Source of the DNA: an uncultured Lentisphaeria bacterium
GTDB lineage: Bacteria > Verrucomicrobiota > Lentisphaeria > Victivallales > Victivallaceae
Direction of reading: 5' to 3'
Assembly (NCBI GenBank): GCA_949298075.1
Contig: CASFVA010000036.1
Coordinates: 86,247 to 150,246 of the forward strand
DNA length: 64,000 bases
A program made the position numbers and the translations under genes. Under the pieces are notes generated by a model. It had not been told where the DNA came from. It made no database searches and worked only from the letters and a program-made list of their open reading frames with translations. Positions 18,094-27,284 of this stretch are shown piece by piece. Each line of letters begins with the position of its first letter. Positions within the stretch are counted from its first letter, which is position 1.

Positions 18094-19880
18094 TCGCCGC
18101 GTCCCGATGGCAGCGGCAGAGGGGAAAGCCCGCCGGACTGAACCAGTTCGCCGAGCTGGCTGATGAGTTTTTCCTGTTCCGGACGCACGGCGGCCTGGGC
18201 GTCGAGATCGGTCAATCCGGAGCCGACCAGCAGGTGGTCGTAGTCCTTGAGACGTTGCCGCAGTTCAGCGGCGGAGTCCGGCATCCGGGCGGAAGCGGCA
18301 TTGAAGTAAGGCGAGAAAATCCGGCATCCGGGCGGAGCAAAGAGCGTGCGGCGTTCCATGAACAGCAGGACACGGCCGCCGTGTTCAGGCAGTCTCCACA
18401 GTTGTTCCACGGCTTCGGCGTAGCCCGGATCGCGTCCGGCTCCGGCCAGATAGGCCCCGGGGTGTTCCGGCACGAGCGGAAGCCAGCGCCAGGCGTTGAT
18501 GAAGTGTCCGAACATCGGCGGAGCAAACGAGAGCGCGGCTCCGACGACGGCGGCCGCCAGAAACGACCGGCGGTGGCGCAGCTCCGCCAGTCCGGCGGCC
18601 GCTCCTGGGATCAGCAGCAGCAGCAGCGGGTAGAGAAACCGGGTCTGCTGGCCGGTGACGGCCCAGAATCCGTAAAACGCCGCGCCGGCCAGCGCCGGAA
18701 CCAGCCAGGCCCGGATTGCGCCGGCGGAGCTGTTCCGGATGGCGCGGCGGGCGCCGACCGCCGCGATCAGCACCAGCATGACCGTTTGAAGTCCGAGGGT
18801 GATGCCGTCAAAGGCCCGTCCGTCAACCGCCGCGACCAGCCAGCCCACGGTTATTCCGGGCAGCACTCCGAGTCCGTAGCGGAAACTGCCGAGCATCCGG
18901 TGAAATTCGGCGACCCGGAGCTGATCCGGAGGACCGCCGGCCAGCAGAGCGCCGAAGGGATAGAACCAGTCGCCGGTACAGTGATAAATCCGCCAGAAAA
19001 AAGGAGCGGCGGCCAGTCCGGCGGCCGCTGCGAACCAGATCAGGTGTCGCCGGGAACGGACATCTTTGAGATTCAGTACCAGCAGAGCGAGGGCGGCGGC
19101 GCCTCCGGTGAGCTTGACTGCGAGCGCGGCTCCGGCGCACAGTCCGCTGAGGACCGCGCTGCGCCGGGAGGAGTGCCGGAGAGCGGCGAACCAGCCTGCG
19201 ACGGTGAAGAGCGCGACAAAACTTTCAGCGTAGCTCTCCCGGATCACGGTCAGTGCCAGCGGGGTGGCAAAGCCGATGACGGTCAGCACCAGGGCGGCCG
19301 GCCGTCCCGACCGGCGGCAGCGCCGGTAGACGGCGGCGGCCAGCAGCAGCGTGAGCAGCCAGACCGCCAGCCGGGGTACCAACAGACCGCCGATTTTGAG
19401 TGCTCCCAGCAGCGTGAAATGCGGGAGCGATGGATAAGCCGAGTATGGATTGTCGAGCCGGACTGCCGCATCGCCGGATTCCAGATACAGCCGCGGCAGG
19501 GCGGCCTGATAAACCTGTTCGTCCCAGCCGACCGGCGGCAGCAGCGCAGAAGCCAGGGTGAAAACGGCGAAGAGCGCCAGAACCAGTCCGGGCCAGGAAA
19601 GGCGGAGGCGCCGGCAGCAGTGTACGGCCGCGATTGAGAAGGGCAGCGCCAGCAGGGCGGCCCAGAGCCAGCGGGGCAGTGCGAGACCGGTGCGGGGCGC
19701 GACGACGTCGATGATGCCGAGTCCCAGTACGCCGAGTGCAAATTTCACCAGCGGATCACTCCGGCGGAGTCCGGGAATCAGGGTGCCGAGGCCGAACGCG
19801 GCTCCGCCCCAGAGCATCAGGGCGCCCAGTGCGGCGGCAGTACCGGGAAACAGCCGGGGATCGCTCCAAAACGCGTTCAT
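18024..19880 (-). CDS. Polytopic membrane protein, ArnT/PMT-like glycosyltransferase
   Basis: 618 residues with about ten to twelve hydrophobic helices in the first 470 residues and a soluble C-terminal domain of about 130. The segment PPVGWDEQVYQAALPRLYLE, just after an early membrane helix, matches the loop with an essential Asp in GT-C fold transferases that use polyprenyl-phosphate sugars. Role: probably transfer of a sugar to a lipid or surface polymer across the membrane. It starts inside the stop of the ligase-like gene (ATGA overlap), forming an operon plsY, ligase-like, transferase. Its 3' end overlaps dusB by 70 bases in antisense. Confidence 0.7.
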   Translation of the reverse strand: MNAFWSDPRLFPGTAAALGALMLWGGAAFGLGTLIPGLRRSDPLVKFALGVLGLGIIDVVAPRTGLALPRWLWAALLALPFSIAAVHCCRRLRLSWPGLVLALFAVFTLASALLPPVGWDEQVYQAALPRLYLESGDAAVRLDNPYSAYPSLPHFTLLGALKIGGLLVPRLAVWLLTLLLAAAVYRRCRRSGRPAALVLTVIGFATPLALTVIRESYAESFVALFTVAGWFAALRHSSRRSAVLSGLCAGAALAVKLTGGAAALALLVLNLKDVRSRRHLIWFAAAAGLAAAPFFWRIYHCTGDWFYPFGALLAGGPPDQLRVAEFHRMLGSFRYGLGVLPGITVGWLVAAVDGRAFDGITLGLQTVMLVLIAAVGARRAIRNSSAGAIRAWLVPALAGAAFYGFWAVTGQQTRFLYPLLLLLIPGAAAGLAELRHRRSFLAAAVVGAALSFAPPMFGHFINAWRWLPLVPEHPGAYLAGAGRDPGYAEAVEQLWRLPEHGGRVLLFMERRTLFAPPGCRIFSPYFNAASARMPDSAAELRQRLKDYDHLLVGSGLTDLDAQAAVRPEQEKLISQLGELVQSGGLSPLPLPSGRGDYLILRINAPDATGATCSTSSTN

Positions 19881-21697
19881 GATCCGGTGTCCTGCCGGCT
19901 GAATTGGACGAGCGGCTGATCGTCGAGGCCGGGGGCGGCGAGGAGCCGGGCAAAATCACCGGGCTTCAACCCGCGCAGCCGCATGCAGAGTTCATAGTGT
20001 TCCGCCGCCGACTGGATTGTCTCCGGCGGCGAACCGGACCGGCGCATGATCTCCAGCCGGAGTCCGGAGTAAAAAGCGCTGTACGGGAAACACTGCAATT
20101 CCCGTTCGAACCATTCCAGCGCCGCCTGGTATTCGCCACGCAAGGCCAGCGCCCGGGCCCGCAGGCCGTTGCTGTGAAAATAGTTTTCCGTGCCGAGGCG
20201 GCGCATTTCCTCCAGCCGGTTGAGTGCGGCCTGGGGGTTGCGGCCGCCGGCCAGCATAAGCTGGGCTTCAAGGTAGAGGCCCGGAATCCTGGCCTGGATT
20301 TTGCGGGATTCGGCCAGCGCGGCGGCCGCGGGTTCGATCAGCTGTTCCTGCGCGAGCAGTTCGCCCCGCCGCAGCGCCAGCGTGGATCGGAGGGTGCGTT
20401 CGGCTTCAAATCCCGCCGTCAGCAACAGCAGTCCGGCCGCCGCCGTCCTGATTGCCGCTGCCGGATTCCGGCCGGGGACCGTTTCGCAGCGGTACCGGTT
20501 TCCAGCGGCCAGCGTACCGCCGACGATCAGGAACAGTGTTCCGGCCAGCGGGGTGGAGAGCAGCACGTCGAACTGCCCGTGGATCAGCAGTGCGGCGAAC
20601 ATCCAGCTCAGATAGAGCCGTACCGGTGCGTGACGGTTGAAATTGCTGAAAACGCTCAGATACAGCAGGGCCAGGCAGAGTGCGCCGGTCACGCCGAACA
20701 TGGAGATGAAGTGCAGCAGTTCGCTGTGCGGATGCGGATGCAGTGTCGCCATGAACGTCGAGAAAAAGTAGCCATCGGGCAGGCATGGCGCCACCGCGCT
20801 GCCGAAACGTCCGGCTCCGACTCCGAGCAGGGGATGCCGGAGAACCACTGTGAGCGCTCCCCGCCACAATTCAATGCGGCTGTCAGCGTTGCCCTCGGCG
20901 GCGAACATCAGCTGGAGCAGCAGACCGATGCCGAGCCCGCCGGCGATCAGAGCGCCCAGCACCCGGAAGCGGCGCGGGATGAACCACAGCACCGCGATCA
21001 GCAGCGCGGCTCCGGCGGCGCCGGCGATGGCTCCGCGCGGCACAAGCTCCGGAAAGGCGAGGCAGAAAGCTGCCAGTGCCACCGACAGGGTGATCACCGC
21101 CGGAAGCAGGTGGAACTTATGTCCGGATTTATCCGTGAACAGGGCCGGCAGCGTGACGGCCAGCAGTGAAAGGTTCCAGTTCCAGTTGCCGGGGAGTCCG
21201 GTGAAATTCTCGGTGAACAGCGAAAAAAGCGCCAGCACCGGGAACAGCAGCCGGCAGTAATTCGGCAGCACCCGGCGGAATTCCCCGTTCAGCGCCAGAC
21301 CGGCCAGCGGCATCATGGTGAAGAACAGGGAGTTGGCCAGGAGGTCGCCGGAACCGCCCAGGCGTATCTGCTGGATTACCGCAATGCCGAGCGCCGCCAG
21401 CGCGACGACGATGAACAGCCGGACCGGGCGTTCACGGCGCCACATCTGGATCAGGCGACCGGGAAACAGCAGCACAACCGCCGCGGCGATCATTCCGCTG
21501 ACGCCGATTCCGGTGAATTCAACTTCGCCCCAGAGCGGCACCTGGCCGCGCACCGGCTTCAACCAGGCCAGCGGGTAAGCTGAAAACGGCAGCGTCAGCA
21601 GCAGGACCGCGGCCGCCAGACGCAGACTTCCGGCGGAATTGCGCGTCCGGGCACCGGCGGCTCCGGAGTCCGGGAACGCGTGTACAACGTCAGGCAT
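19877..21697 (-). CDS. O-antigen ligase/polymerase-like membrane protein with C-terminal helical repeats
   Basis: 606 residues. Ten or more membrane helices span about residues 25-420, with the Wzy/WaaL-type periplasmic signature RHPLLGVGAGRFG followed by HPHPHSELLHFISMFGVTGAL, whose His/Glu/Leu pattern is typical of O-antigen ligases. After the membrane part comes a soluble region (about 440-600) of helical pairs resembling TPR repeats. Likely role: joining or polymerising a lipid-linked glycan at the cell surface. It lies 13 bases after plsY and overlaps the next transferase gene by ATGA. Confidence 0.75.
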   Translation of the reverse strand: MPDVVHAFPDSGAAGARTRNSAGSLRLAAAVLLLTLPFSAYPLAWLKPVRGQVPLWGEVEFTGIGVSGMIAAAVVLLFPGRLIQMWRRERPVRLFIVVALAALGIAVIQQIRLGGSGDLLANSLFFTMMPLAGLALNGEFRRVLPNYCRLLFPVLALFSLFTENFTGLPGNWNWNLSLLAVTLPALFTDKSGHKFHLLPAVITLSVALAAFCLAFPELVPRGAIAGAAGAALLIAVLWFIPRRFRVLGALIAGGLGIGLLLQLMFAAEGNADSRIELWRGALTVVLRHPLLGVGAGRFGSAVAPCLPDGYFFSTFMATLHPHPHSELLHFISMFGVTGALCLALLYLSVFSNFNRHAPVRLYLSWMFAALLIHGQFDVLLSTPLAGTLFLIVGGTLAAGNRYRCETVPGRNPAAAIRTAAAGLLLLTAGFEAERTLRSTLALRRGELLAQEQLIEPAAAALAESRKIQARIPGLYLEAQLMLAGGRNPQAALNRLEEMRRLGTENYFHSNGLRARALALRGEYQAALEWFERELQCFPYSAFYSGLRLEIMRRSGSPPETIQSAAEHYELCMRLRGLKPGDFARLLAAPGLDDQPLVQFSRQDTGS

Positions 21698-21710
21698 GGC
21701 CGGCTCCGCG

Positions 21711-22385
21711 CTACGGTTTGGATTTGCTCTGAAAACGGCTTTCCGTTCCGGCGGCGAGCCGTTTGAGATTGGCTCGGTGTTTCCAGATGGCCAGCAGGCC
21801 GATGGCGGTGAAAAATATCTGAATCACTCCGGAACGCGCCACATCGGAGCCGATTCCGGCCGCGGCGAAGATCACCGTGAACACCGGCAGCGCCGCCGCC
21901 GCCGCCACGCTGGCCAGCGAAACGTAGCGAGAGGCAAGAAACACCGCCGCCCATACTGCGGCTGTGGCCGCCAGCGGCAGCGGAGCCAGCGCGAGCGCCG
22001 CTCCGGCGCCGGTGGAAATTCCCTTGCCTCCCTTGAACCTGAGGAATACCGGAAACATGTGTCCGAGTACGGCCGCCAGGGCGGCGGCGATGGCCGGCAG
22101 CGTCGCCGCCGGCCGGCCGGCGGTCTCCGGAGCGAAACCGGCCAGCACGACCATCACCGGCAGCCAGCCTTTCAGGAAATCACATAGAAAACAGAGCTTG
22201 CCGGCCAGGCTGCCGACGGACCGGGTCACGTTGGTGGCGCCGATATTGCCCGAACCGGTTTTGCGGATGTCCACGCCATGGCACCAGCCGATGAGCAGAC
22301 CGAACGGGATTGATCCGATGAGGTAAGACGCCGCGATTACAATGATTAAAGCCGGCCAGCCGGCTTGAAAACCGTCAATATTCAT
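21711..22385 (-). CDS. plsY: Acyl-phosphate glycerol-3-phosphate acyltransferase
   Basis: 224 residues, an integral membrane enzyme that acylates glycerol-3-phosphate from acyl-phosphate, the first step of phospholipid synthesis. Motifs of the family are all present: SYLIGSIPFGLLIG, IRKTGSGNIGATNVTR, CDFLKG and HMFPVFLRFKGGKGISTGAG. Several membrane helices are visible. It heads the minus-strand operon with the ligase-like and transferase genes, and is divergent from the M24 peptidase gene, with a promoter at 22429-22456. Confidence 0.93.
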   Translation of the reverse strand: MNIDGFQAGWPALIIVIAASYLIGSIPFGLLIGWCHGVDIRKTGSGNIGATNVTRSVGSLAGKLCFLCDFLKGWLPVMVVLAGFAPETAGRPAATLPAIAAALAAVLGHMFPVFLRFKGGKGISTGAGAALALAPLPLAATAAVWAAVFLASRYVSLASVAAAAALPVFTVIFAAAGIGSDVARSGVIQIFFTAIGLLAIWKHRANLKRLAAGTESRFQSKSKP

Positions 22386-22428
22386 AGTATCTTATTCCAA
22401 AATGAACTCAAATCCCCGATCAATAGTA

Positions 22429-22456
22429 ATATTACTCCAAAACCCGGAGTTTTCAA
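22429..22456 (-). promoter_or_regulatory. plsY operon promoter
   Basis: Read on the minus strand: TTGAAA (22451-22456), 16-base spacer, TAATAT (22429-22434), about 45 bases before the plsY start. Confidence 0.55.
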
Positions 22457-22466
22457 CGTCCTGCCC

Positions 22467-23576
22467 ATGAAAAACACCTTGAAATTGCTGGTCGCTTCCG
22501 GCGATGCCTCGCCGGACATGCGTTACGCTTCCGGACTTTCGACCCCCGACGAGTTCATCTGGTTCGGAACGGACCGTGAGAGCGGAGTTGTCATGTCGGC
22601 GCTGGAATACAACCGGGCCTGCAGCCAGGTGCGTTCCGGGGTCCGGGTGTACGCAGAAACTGAGCTGGGGAGAAACCGGCTGGAAATTCTGACGGAACTC
22701 CTGCGGCGGTTTGACGCCGCCGGATTCGTGGTTCCGGCGGAGTTCCCGCTGGGACTGGCTGAAAAAATGCGGTCGGCCGGCCTGACGGTGCGTCCGGTCG
22801 ACGGCTGCTTCTTCCCCGCCCGGGAATTCAAGTCGGAGCCGGAGGCCGCCGCCGTTGCCGCCGCCCTGCGCGGCGCTGAAGCCGGATTGGAGCGGGCCGT
22901 TGGAATTCTGCGCGAATCCGGCATAGGGGCCGACGGCTCCCTGATCTGGGAAGGTGCGCCCCTGACCAGCGAACGGCTGCGTTCGGAAATCGATGTGGTC
23001 ATGCTCCGGCGGGGACTGCTCCCGACCGGAACCATCTGCGCCGGCGGCCGCCAGAGCGCCCAGCCCCATCACCAGGGCAGCGGCGTTCTGTATGCCAACG
23101 CTCCGATTGTCATGGATATTTTTCCGCGTTCCGGGGCGACCGGTTACTGGGGCGACTTGACCCGGACCGTGGTCAAGGGGCGGCCCTCGGACGAACTGCT
23201 CCGGATGTATGATGCGGTGCTGGCGGCCCGGGAGTTGGGCAAGGAGAAAATCCGCATCGGTGCCGTGCCGGCGGAGATTCACCGCGCCGCCGCTTCCGTG
23301 CTGGAGTCCGCCGGTTTCCGGACCGGTCGTTCCGCGGAGGGCGATTTCGGTTTCTTCCACGGTCTCGGGCACGGGGTCGGGCTGGACATCCATGAGGCGC
23401 CCCGGTTGTCTCCCCGCAACGAGATTCCGTTGCGCGGCGGAGAAATGATCACTGTCGAACCGGGTCTGTATTACCCCGGGCTGGGCGGCATCCGGCTGGA
23501 GGACCTGGTCTGGCTGGCTCCGGATGGGGCGGTGCATACTTTGACCCGGGCACCCGACTTTTTCACGGTGGACTAA
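22467..23576 (+). CDS. M24 family metallopeptidase (Xaa-Pro aminopeptidase-like)
   Basis: 369 residues from ATG 22467; the frame is open upstream but that part lies over the plsY promoter, so the inner ATG is chosen. A creatinase-like N-terminal domain (about 1-130) precedes the pita-bread fold. The five metal ligands of the family can be placed: Asp in VMDIFPR, Asp in WGDLTRT, His in HGLGHGVGLDIHE, Glu in VEPGLYY and Glu in RLEDLVW. Expected to cleave Xaa-Pro dipeptides or peptides in the cytosol. Monocistronic, followed by the ftsK promoter. Confidence 0.85.
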   Translation: MKNTLKLLVASGDASPDMRYASGLSTPDEFIWFGTDRESGVVMSALEYNRACSQVRSGVRVYAETELGRNRLEILTELLRRFDAAGFVVPAEFPLGLAEKMRSAGLTVRPVDGCFFPAREFKSEPEAAAVAAALRGAEAGLERAVGILRESGIGADGSLIWEGAPLTSERLRSEIDVVMLRRGLLPTGTICAGGRQSAQPHHQGSGVLYANAPIVMDIFPRSGATGYWGDLTRTVVKGRPSDELLRMYDAVLAARELGKEKIRIGAVPAEIHRAAASVLESAGFRTGRSAEGDFGFFHGLGHGVGLDIHEAPRLSPRNEIPLRGGEMITVEPGLYYPGLGGIRLEDLVWLAPDGAVHTLTRAPDFFTVD

Positions 23577-23600
23577 TCCGGCTTTTTCCCGGCGGAGAAA

Positions 23601-23629
23601 TTGTATTTGCCGGCCGCCGGGATTATATT
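23601..23629 (+). promoter_or_regulatory. Promoter upstream of ftsK
   Basis: TTGTAT (23601-23606), 17-base spacer, TATATT (23624-23629). The transcript would have a leader of about 320 bases before ftsK. Confidence 0.65.
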
Positions 23630-23693
23630 ATTCCGGAAACCGGCGGAGCGGTTTTCAGTCGGGGACTTCCGGCTGAGTTACGGAAGAGCGGCC

Positions 23694-23840
23694 CCGGCGT
23701 CATCCGGTGCGCGGGGCGGGGGGCACAACGCCGGAGAACATGTTCAGGCACTTTCCGGCGTCATCCGGTGCGCGGGGCGGGGAGGAGCCGCGATGCCGTG
23801 TCAGCGCTGGTTTCGTCGTCATCCGGGGCGTGGGGCGGGG
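23694..23840 (+). repeat. Three GC-rich direct repeats of about 27 bp
   Basis: Copy 1 (23694-23721) and copy 2 (23755-23782) are identical over 28 bases: CCGGCGTCATCCGG then TGCGCGGGGCGGGG. Copy 3 (23814-23840) keeps the GTCATCCGG core and the GGGGCGGGG end but differs between them. The cores are 61 and 58 bases apart. Confidence 0.8.
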
Positions 23841-23905
23841 AGGAAAGTGGAACGACCCGCGGCGCGGACTTGACGCCGGCCGGCGGCGGAGTTGAAATTA
23901 AAACC

Positions 23906-23939
23906 GCTGTTGCCTCCGGTGATGGACCGGGGCAACAGC
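23906..23939 (+). other. RNA hairpin just before ftsK
   Basis: GCTGTTGCC (23906-23914) pairs with GGCAACAGC (23931-23939) and, after one bulged T, CCGGT (23916-23920) pairs with ACCGG (23926-23930), closing a GATGG loop. 14 base pairs in total. It ends seven bases before GGAG of the ftsK start and has no U-run, so it is not a typical terminator. Confidence 0.7.
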
Positions 23940-23957
23940 CGGGATCGGAGTTTTATC

Positions 23958-26486
23958 ATGTCTGTTCAGCACGCGGATGATCGCAATCCGGAGCGGGGAA
24001 TTTTCCGCATCCGGCATATTTTCTTTCTCGCCGTCATGCTGCTGGCGTTTCTGGCGCTGCTCAGTTACCGGGTCTCGGATACCGCTCTGATTCTGGGCGG
24101 CCGGGGAACTCCGCTGGCCCCGGGCAACTGGATCGGACTGCTCGGCGCCCGGTTCAGTTTCTGGATATTCCATCTCTTCGGCCTGGCGGGTTACGCGCTC
24201 ATGGCGCTGATGCTGCTTAAAATGGTGCGTTTTTTCGTGCCGGAACCGGGCGGGCGCGCCCTGACGCTGTTCTCCGGTACGGCGCTGGTGATGTTCGGAC
24301 TGGCGCTGGTGTTCGGACTTTCTCCTGAAAGTTTTGTCGGAGTGAGCGCCGCGCTCGGACTGGGCTCCCTGCGCGAACCGGCTCTGGCATTGTCCGGCGG
24401 CGTCATCGGTCAGGTGCTGGCGGCGCCGGCAGTCGGGGATTATCCTGACGGTGTGCTGCGGCAGCTGATCGGTGCGGTCGGCGCCATGATTACCGGCTGG
24501 GCGCTTTTTACCGTCGGGGTGGTGGTGCTTTACGTTGCAGACTGGCACCGGGTGCTGCGTGACCGGGTGTTCAGTCCGGCGCCCGCCGGTGAAACCGGAC
24601 CCCGCCGGATCGACATGGTGGCGGCGCAGGCTGACGGGGATGACGGCCAATCCGATGACGGGTACGACGATTCTTCCGCTCCCGCCCGGCGCGGTCTGCT
24701 GGCCGGCCTCATGGAGCGGCGTCAGGCGCTCCGTTCGGCGCCGGAGGCGGATAAGGCGGATCCGGAGCCGGATCCGGAGCCGGATGAAACCGCGGTCGAC
24801 CGGGACGCTGACGACCCCGGAATACCCTCCCCGGTCCCCGTGGAGCCGTTTGAAGATCCCGGTCCGGCGCGTCAGACATTGCCGGCGGAGCCGGTTCCGG
24901 CCGCCGGATTGGAGCGCTCCGGCAACATTTCCACCCGGGTCGGCGAGCGTGGTGACGACCTCCGGGCCGGCCATGGCGATTATCAGCTGCCGCCGGTGCC
25001 GATGCTGTCGCAGGGGGCGGCAACCGGCGGGGAGGATCTGGAATCCATCGCGGTGGCCCGGGACAACCTTCAGCGCACTCTTGAGGATTTCGGCATTGAC
25101 GGGCGGGTCTCGGGATACACTTCCGGCCCCCGGGTCACCCGGTTTGAAATCACCCTGGCTCCCGGCGTGAACGTCAAGAAGGTCGAGAGTATCGCCGACA
25201 ACATTGCGATGAACCTTTCGGCTCAGAGCGTCCGGGTGTTGGCGCCGATTCCGGGGCGTCCGGTGGTCGGGGTCGAAATTTCCAACAAGAGCTCCGAAGC
25301 GGTGTTCATGCGTTCTGTCATGGAAAGCGACGCCTGGCGGCTCGGCAAGGCGGAAATTCCGATCGCGCTCGGCAAGGATGTCGCCGGCAAACCGGTGGTG
25401 CTTGACCTGGCCAAGGCCCCGCACATGCTGATTGCCGGTTCCACGGGCACCGGCAAGAGCGTGTGCTCCAACACGCTGATTATGAGTTTGCTGTTCCGCT
25501 TCAAGCCCGACGAACTCAAGCTGATCATGGTCGATCCCAAGGTGGTGGAGTTCGAGGACTATAAACGTCTGCCGCATCTGCTCACTCCGGTGATCAACGA
25601 CTCGGCCAAGGTGCCCATTGCGCTGCGCTGGGCGGTGAACGAGATGGAAAAACGCTACCGGATCCTGGCCCGGGCCGGAGTCAAGAAGATTTCCGAGTAC
25701 AACTCCCGCACCCTGCCCGAGACTCCGGTGCTCGACGAGGACGGCCGGCCGATTCCGGACCGGCTGCCGGTGCTGATTGCGATCATCGACGAACTGGGCG
25801 ACCTCATGATGACCGAGGCCCGCAAGGACGTCGAAAACTCCATCACCCGCATCGCCCAGAAAGGTCGCGCCGCCGGAGTCCACATCGTGGTGGCCACCCA
25901 ACGGCCGTCGACCAACGTCATCACCGGCGTCATCAAGGCCAATTTGCCGACCCGGCTCTGCTTCCAGGTGCGGTCGCTGATTGACAGCCGGGTGGTGCTT
26001 GACGCCGGCGGCGCGGAGAAACTGCTCGGCAAGGGCGACATGCTGTACATGTCGCCAACCAGCATGAACATCGAACGGGTTCAAGGTTCCTTTGTGCCTG
26101 ATCCTGACATCAGAAAAGTGGTGGAATTTGTCTGCAGCCAGGCTCCGCAGCAGTTCAACAGCCAGGTTCTGGCCGAGAACGCCGAGGAAGCCGGCGAGGA
26201 TGACGAAATGCTGCCGATTGACGACGAGGACCGTTCTGATGTCGCACATCTGGTCAACCGCTATCTGCGGCCGGGTGATAATCCCAATGTCCGCAAAGCG
26301 TTGGAAATTGTCATCCTTGACCGCAAGGTGAGCACAAGTTACCTTCAGCGGCGGTTGGGGATCGGCTACAATTCGGCCGCCACGATCATCGACACGCTGG
26401 AAGAGCGCGGCGTGGTGGGGCCGGCTTCCGGCAGCGGCAACAAACGTGATATTCTGATTTTCGACGGTATGGAGATCAGCGAATGA
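23958..26486 (+). CDS. ftsK: DNA translocase FtsK/SpoIIIE
   Basis: 842 residues from ATG 23958 with GGAG at 23947; upstream in-frame ATGs lie in the hairpin. It is a septum-anchored motor that clears and sorts chromosome ends at division. Four or five N-terminal membrane helices (to about residue 200) are followed by an acidic, Pro-rich linker (about 215-345), then the motor: alpha domain, Walker A GSTGTGKS (about 494-501), Walker B region PVLIAIIDELGDLM, and HIVVATQRPSTNVITGVIKANLP. The C-terminal gamma winged helix (about 770-840, SYLQRRLGIGYNSAATIIDTLEE) is the DNA-sequence-reading part. Confidence 0.95.
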   Translation: MSVQHADDRNPERGIFRIRHIFFLAVMLLAFLALLSYRVSDTALILGGRGTPLAPGNWIGLLGARFSFWIFHLFGLAGYALMALMLLKMVRFFVPEPGGRALTLFSGTALVMFGLALVFGLSPESFVGVSAALGLGSLREPALALSGGVIGQVLAAPAVGDYPDGVLRQLIGAVGAMITGWALFTVGVVVLYVADWHRVLRDRVFSPAPAGETGPRRIDMVAAQADGDDGQSDDGYDDSSAPARRGLLAGLMERRQALRSAPEADKADPEPDPEPDETAVDRDADDPGIPSPVPVEPFEDPGPARQTLPAEPVPAAGLERSGNISTRVGERGDDLRAGHGDYQLPPVPMLSQGAATGGEDLESIAVARDNLQRTLEDFGIDGRVSGYTSGPRVTRFEITLAPGVNVKKVESIADNIAMNLSAQSVRVLAPIPGRPVVGVEISNKSSEAVFMRSVMESDAWRLGKAEIPIALGKDVAGKPVVLDLAKAPHMLIAGSTGTGKSVCSNTLIMSLLFRFKPDELKLIMVDPKVVEFEDYKRLPHLLTPVINDSAKVPIALRWAVNEMEKRYRILARAGVKKISEYNSRTLPETPVLDEDGRPIPDRLPVLIAIIDELGDLMMTEARKDVENSITRIAQKGRAAGVHIVVATQRPSTNVITGVIKANLPTRLCFQVRSLIDSRVVLDAGGAEKLLGKGDMLYMSPTSMNIERVQGSFVPDPDIRKVVEFVCSQAPQQFNSQVLAENAEEAGEDDEMLPIDDEDRSDVAHLVNRYLRPGDNPNVRKALEIVILDRKVSTSYLQRRLGIGYNSAATIIDTLEERGVVGPASGSGNKRDILIFDGMEISE

Positions 26487-26558
26487 GTTACCGCCGGAGC
26501 CCGGCGGAGACGGACAGAACGATGGCCAATTCAGGCGATGGCATAACGGAGAACGACG

Positions 26559-27284
26559 ATGGCAGCAGAAAAAGACTCCTATGAATTATTTGAAGACGTG
26601 CCGGCGGAAAACCCCGCCGGGGAGTCGGACGGAGCGGCTCCGGTTCCGGCCGCTGCGGCCGCCGGGACGGAAGACAGGCCGCGGCGGGCTCCGCTGTTTC
26701 CTCCGCGGCGCACGCCCGGGGTCGAGAAGATCGTTCCGGAGGACATCGACGTGAGGGACGTCGGCGGCGGACGCTCGTTCGGGCAATACCTCCGGGAGCT
26801 GCGGGAACGCAACCACCTTTCGGTGGACGAAATTGCCGAAACCACCCGGATCAGCCGCAATTATGTCGAGGCGCTGGAGGCGGAGGACTTTGACCGGCTG
26901 CCGCCGCTGGCTTATGTGCTGGCTTATGTCAAGACGCTCTGCGCCCTCTATCAGGTGCCGGCGGAACGCATCGCCGAGGTGACGGCGGAGCTGCGCGAAC
27001 ATCTGTCGCCGGAACTGCCCGAGGACATTTCCAAGAGCGTCATCGACCGGGAGGAAAGCGAGGAGGATATCCGCCGCATCCGGCAGCTTACCGTCATTCT
27101 GGCCGCGGCGGCGGTGCTGTTGGTGGTGGTGCTGGCGGTGGGCGGCGTTCTGATCTGGGCCGGAATCCGGCGGGCGTCGGCGCCCCCGGCGGTGGAACCG
27201 GTGGATCAAGTGCGGCTGGTTGAAATTCAGGGGATGCCGCAGCTTGAGCCTACCCGGCTCCGGGCGGAAGAGGCCCGGCGGTGA
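26559..27284 (+). CDS. RodZ-like helix-turn-helix membrane protein
   Basis: 241 residues. A Pro/Ala-rich N-terminus (about 1-65) precedes an HTH_25-type domain (about 72-145: FGQYLRELRERNHLSVDEIAETTRISRNYVEALEAEDFDRLPPLAYVLAYV is the region; key parts LREL, SVDEIA, YVEALE, FDRLPP). A membrane helix lies near residues 185-210, with a short tail. In RodZ this arrangement links MreB to the membrane. The long periplasmic domain of E. coli RodZ is missing. It lies 73 bases after ftsK and overlaps the next gene by GTGA. Confidence 0.75.
   Translation: MAAEKDSYELFEDVPAENPAGESDGAAPVPAAAAAGTEDRPRRAPLFPPRRTPGVEKIVPEDIDVRDVGGGRSFGQYLRELRERNHLSVDEIAETTRISRNYVEALEAEDFDRLPPLAYVLAYVKTLCALYQVPAERIAEVTAELREHLSPELPEDISKSVIDREESEEDIRRIRQLTVILAAAAVLLVVVLAVGGVLIWAGIRRASAPPAVEPVDQVRLVEIQGMPQLEPTRLRAEEARR

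Larger units (their letters stand above)
23577..23957 (+). other. ftsK leader region: promoter, three direct repeats, hairpin
   Basis: 381 bases with no convincing gene. It holds the promoter at 23601-23629, three direct repeats between 23694 and 23840, and a stable hairpin at 23906-23939 just before the ftsK ribosome-binding site. Short open frames run through it in several phases because of the GC-rich repeats; none has a good start signal. Confidence 0.6.

Noticed and set aside
19904..21169. Long plus-strand frame across the ligase-like gene
   Set aside because: Gln/Arg/Gly-rich shadow of a membrane protein gene; no hydrophobic or domain pattern of its own.
23694..23840. CRISPR array
   Set aside because: Only three copies, the third degenerate; intervening DNA is as GC-rich as the rest and no cas genes are present.
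23840..23847. GAGGAAAG resembling the start of RNase P RNA
   Set aside because: The conserved continuation is missing and only about 110 bases remain before ftsK, far too short.
23898..26249. 783-codon minus-strand frame across ftsK
   Set aside because: Antisense shadow of a clear FtsK; composition dominated by His, Arg, Gly and Gln.
26483..26584. 32-codon frame starting in the ftsK stop (ATGA)
   Set aside because: It runs into the start of the RodZ-like gene, has no hydrophobic or conserved pattern and low-complexity polar composition.
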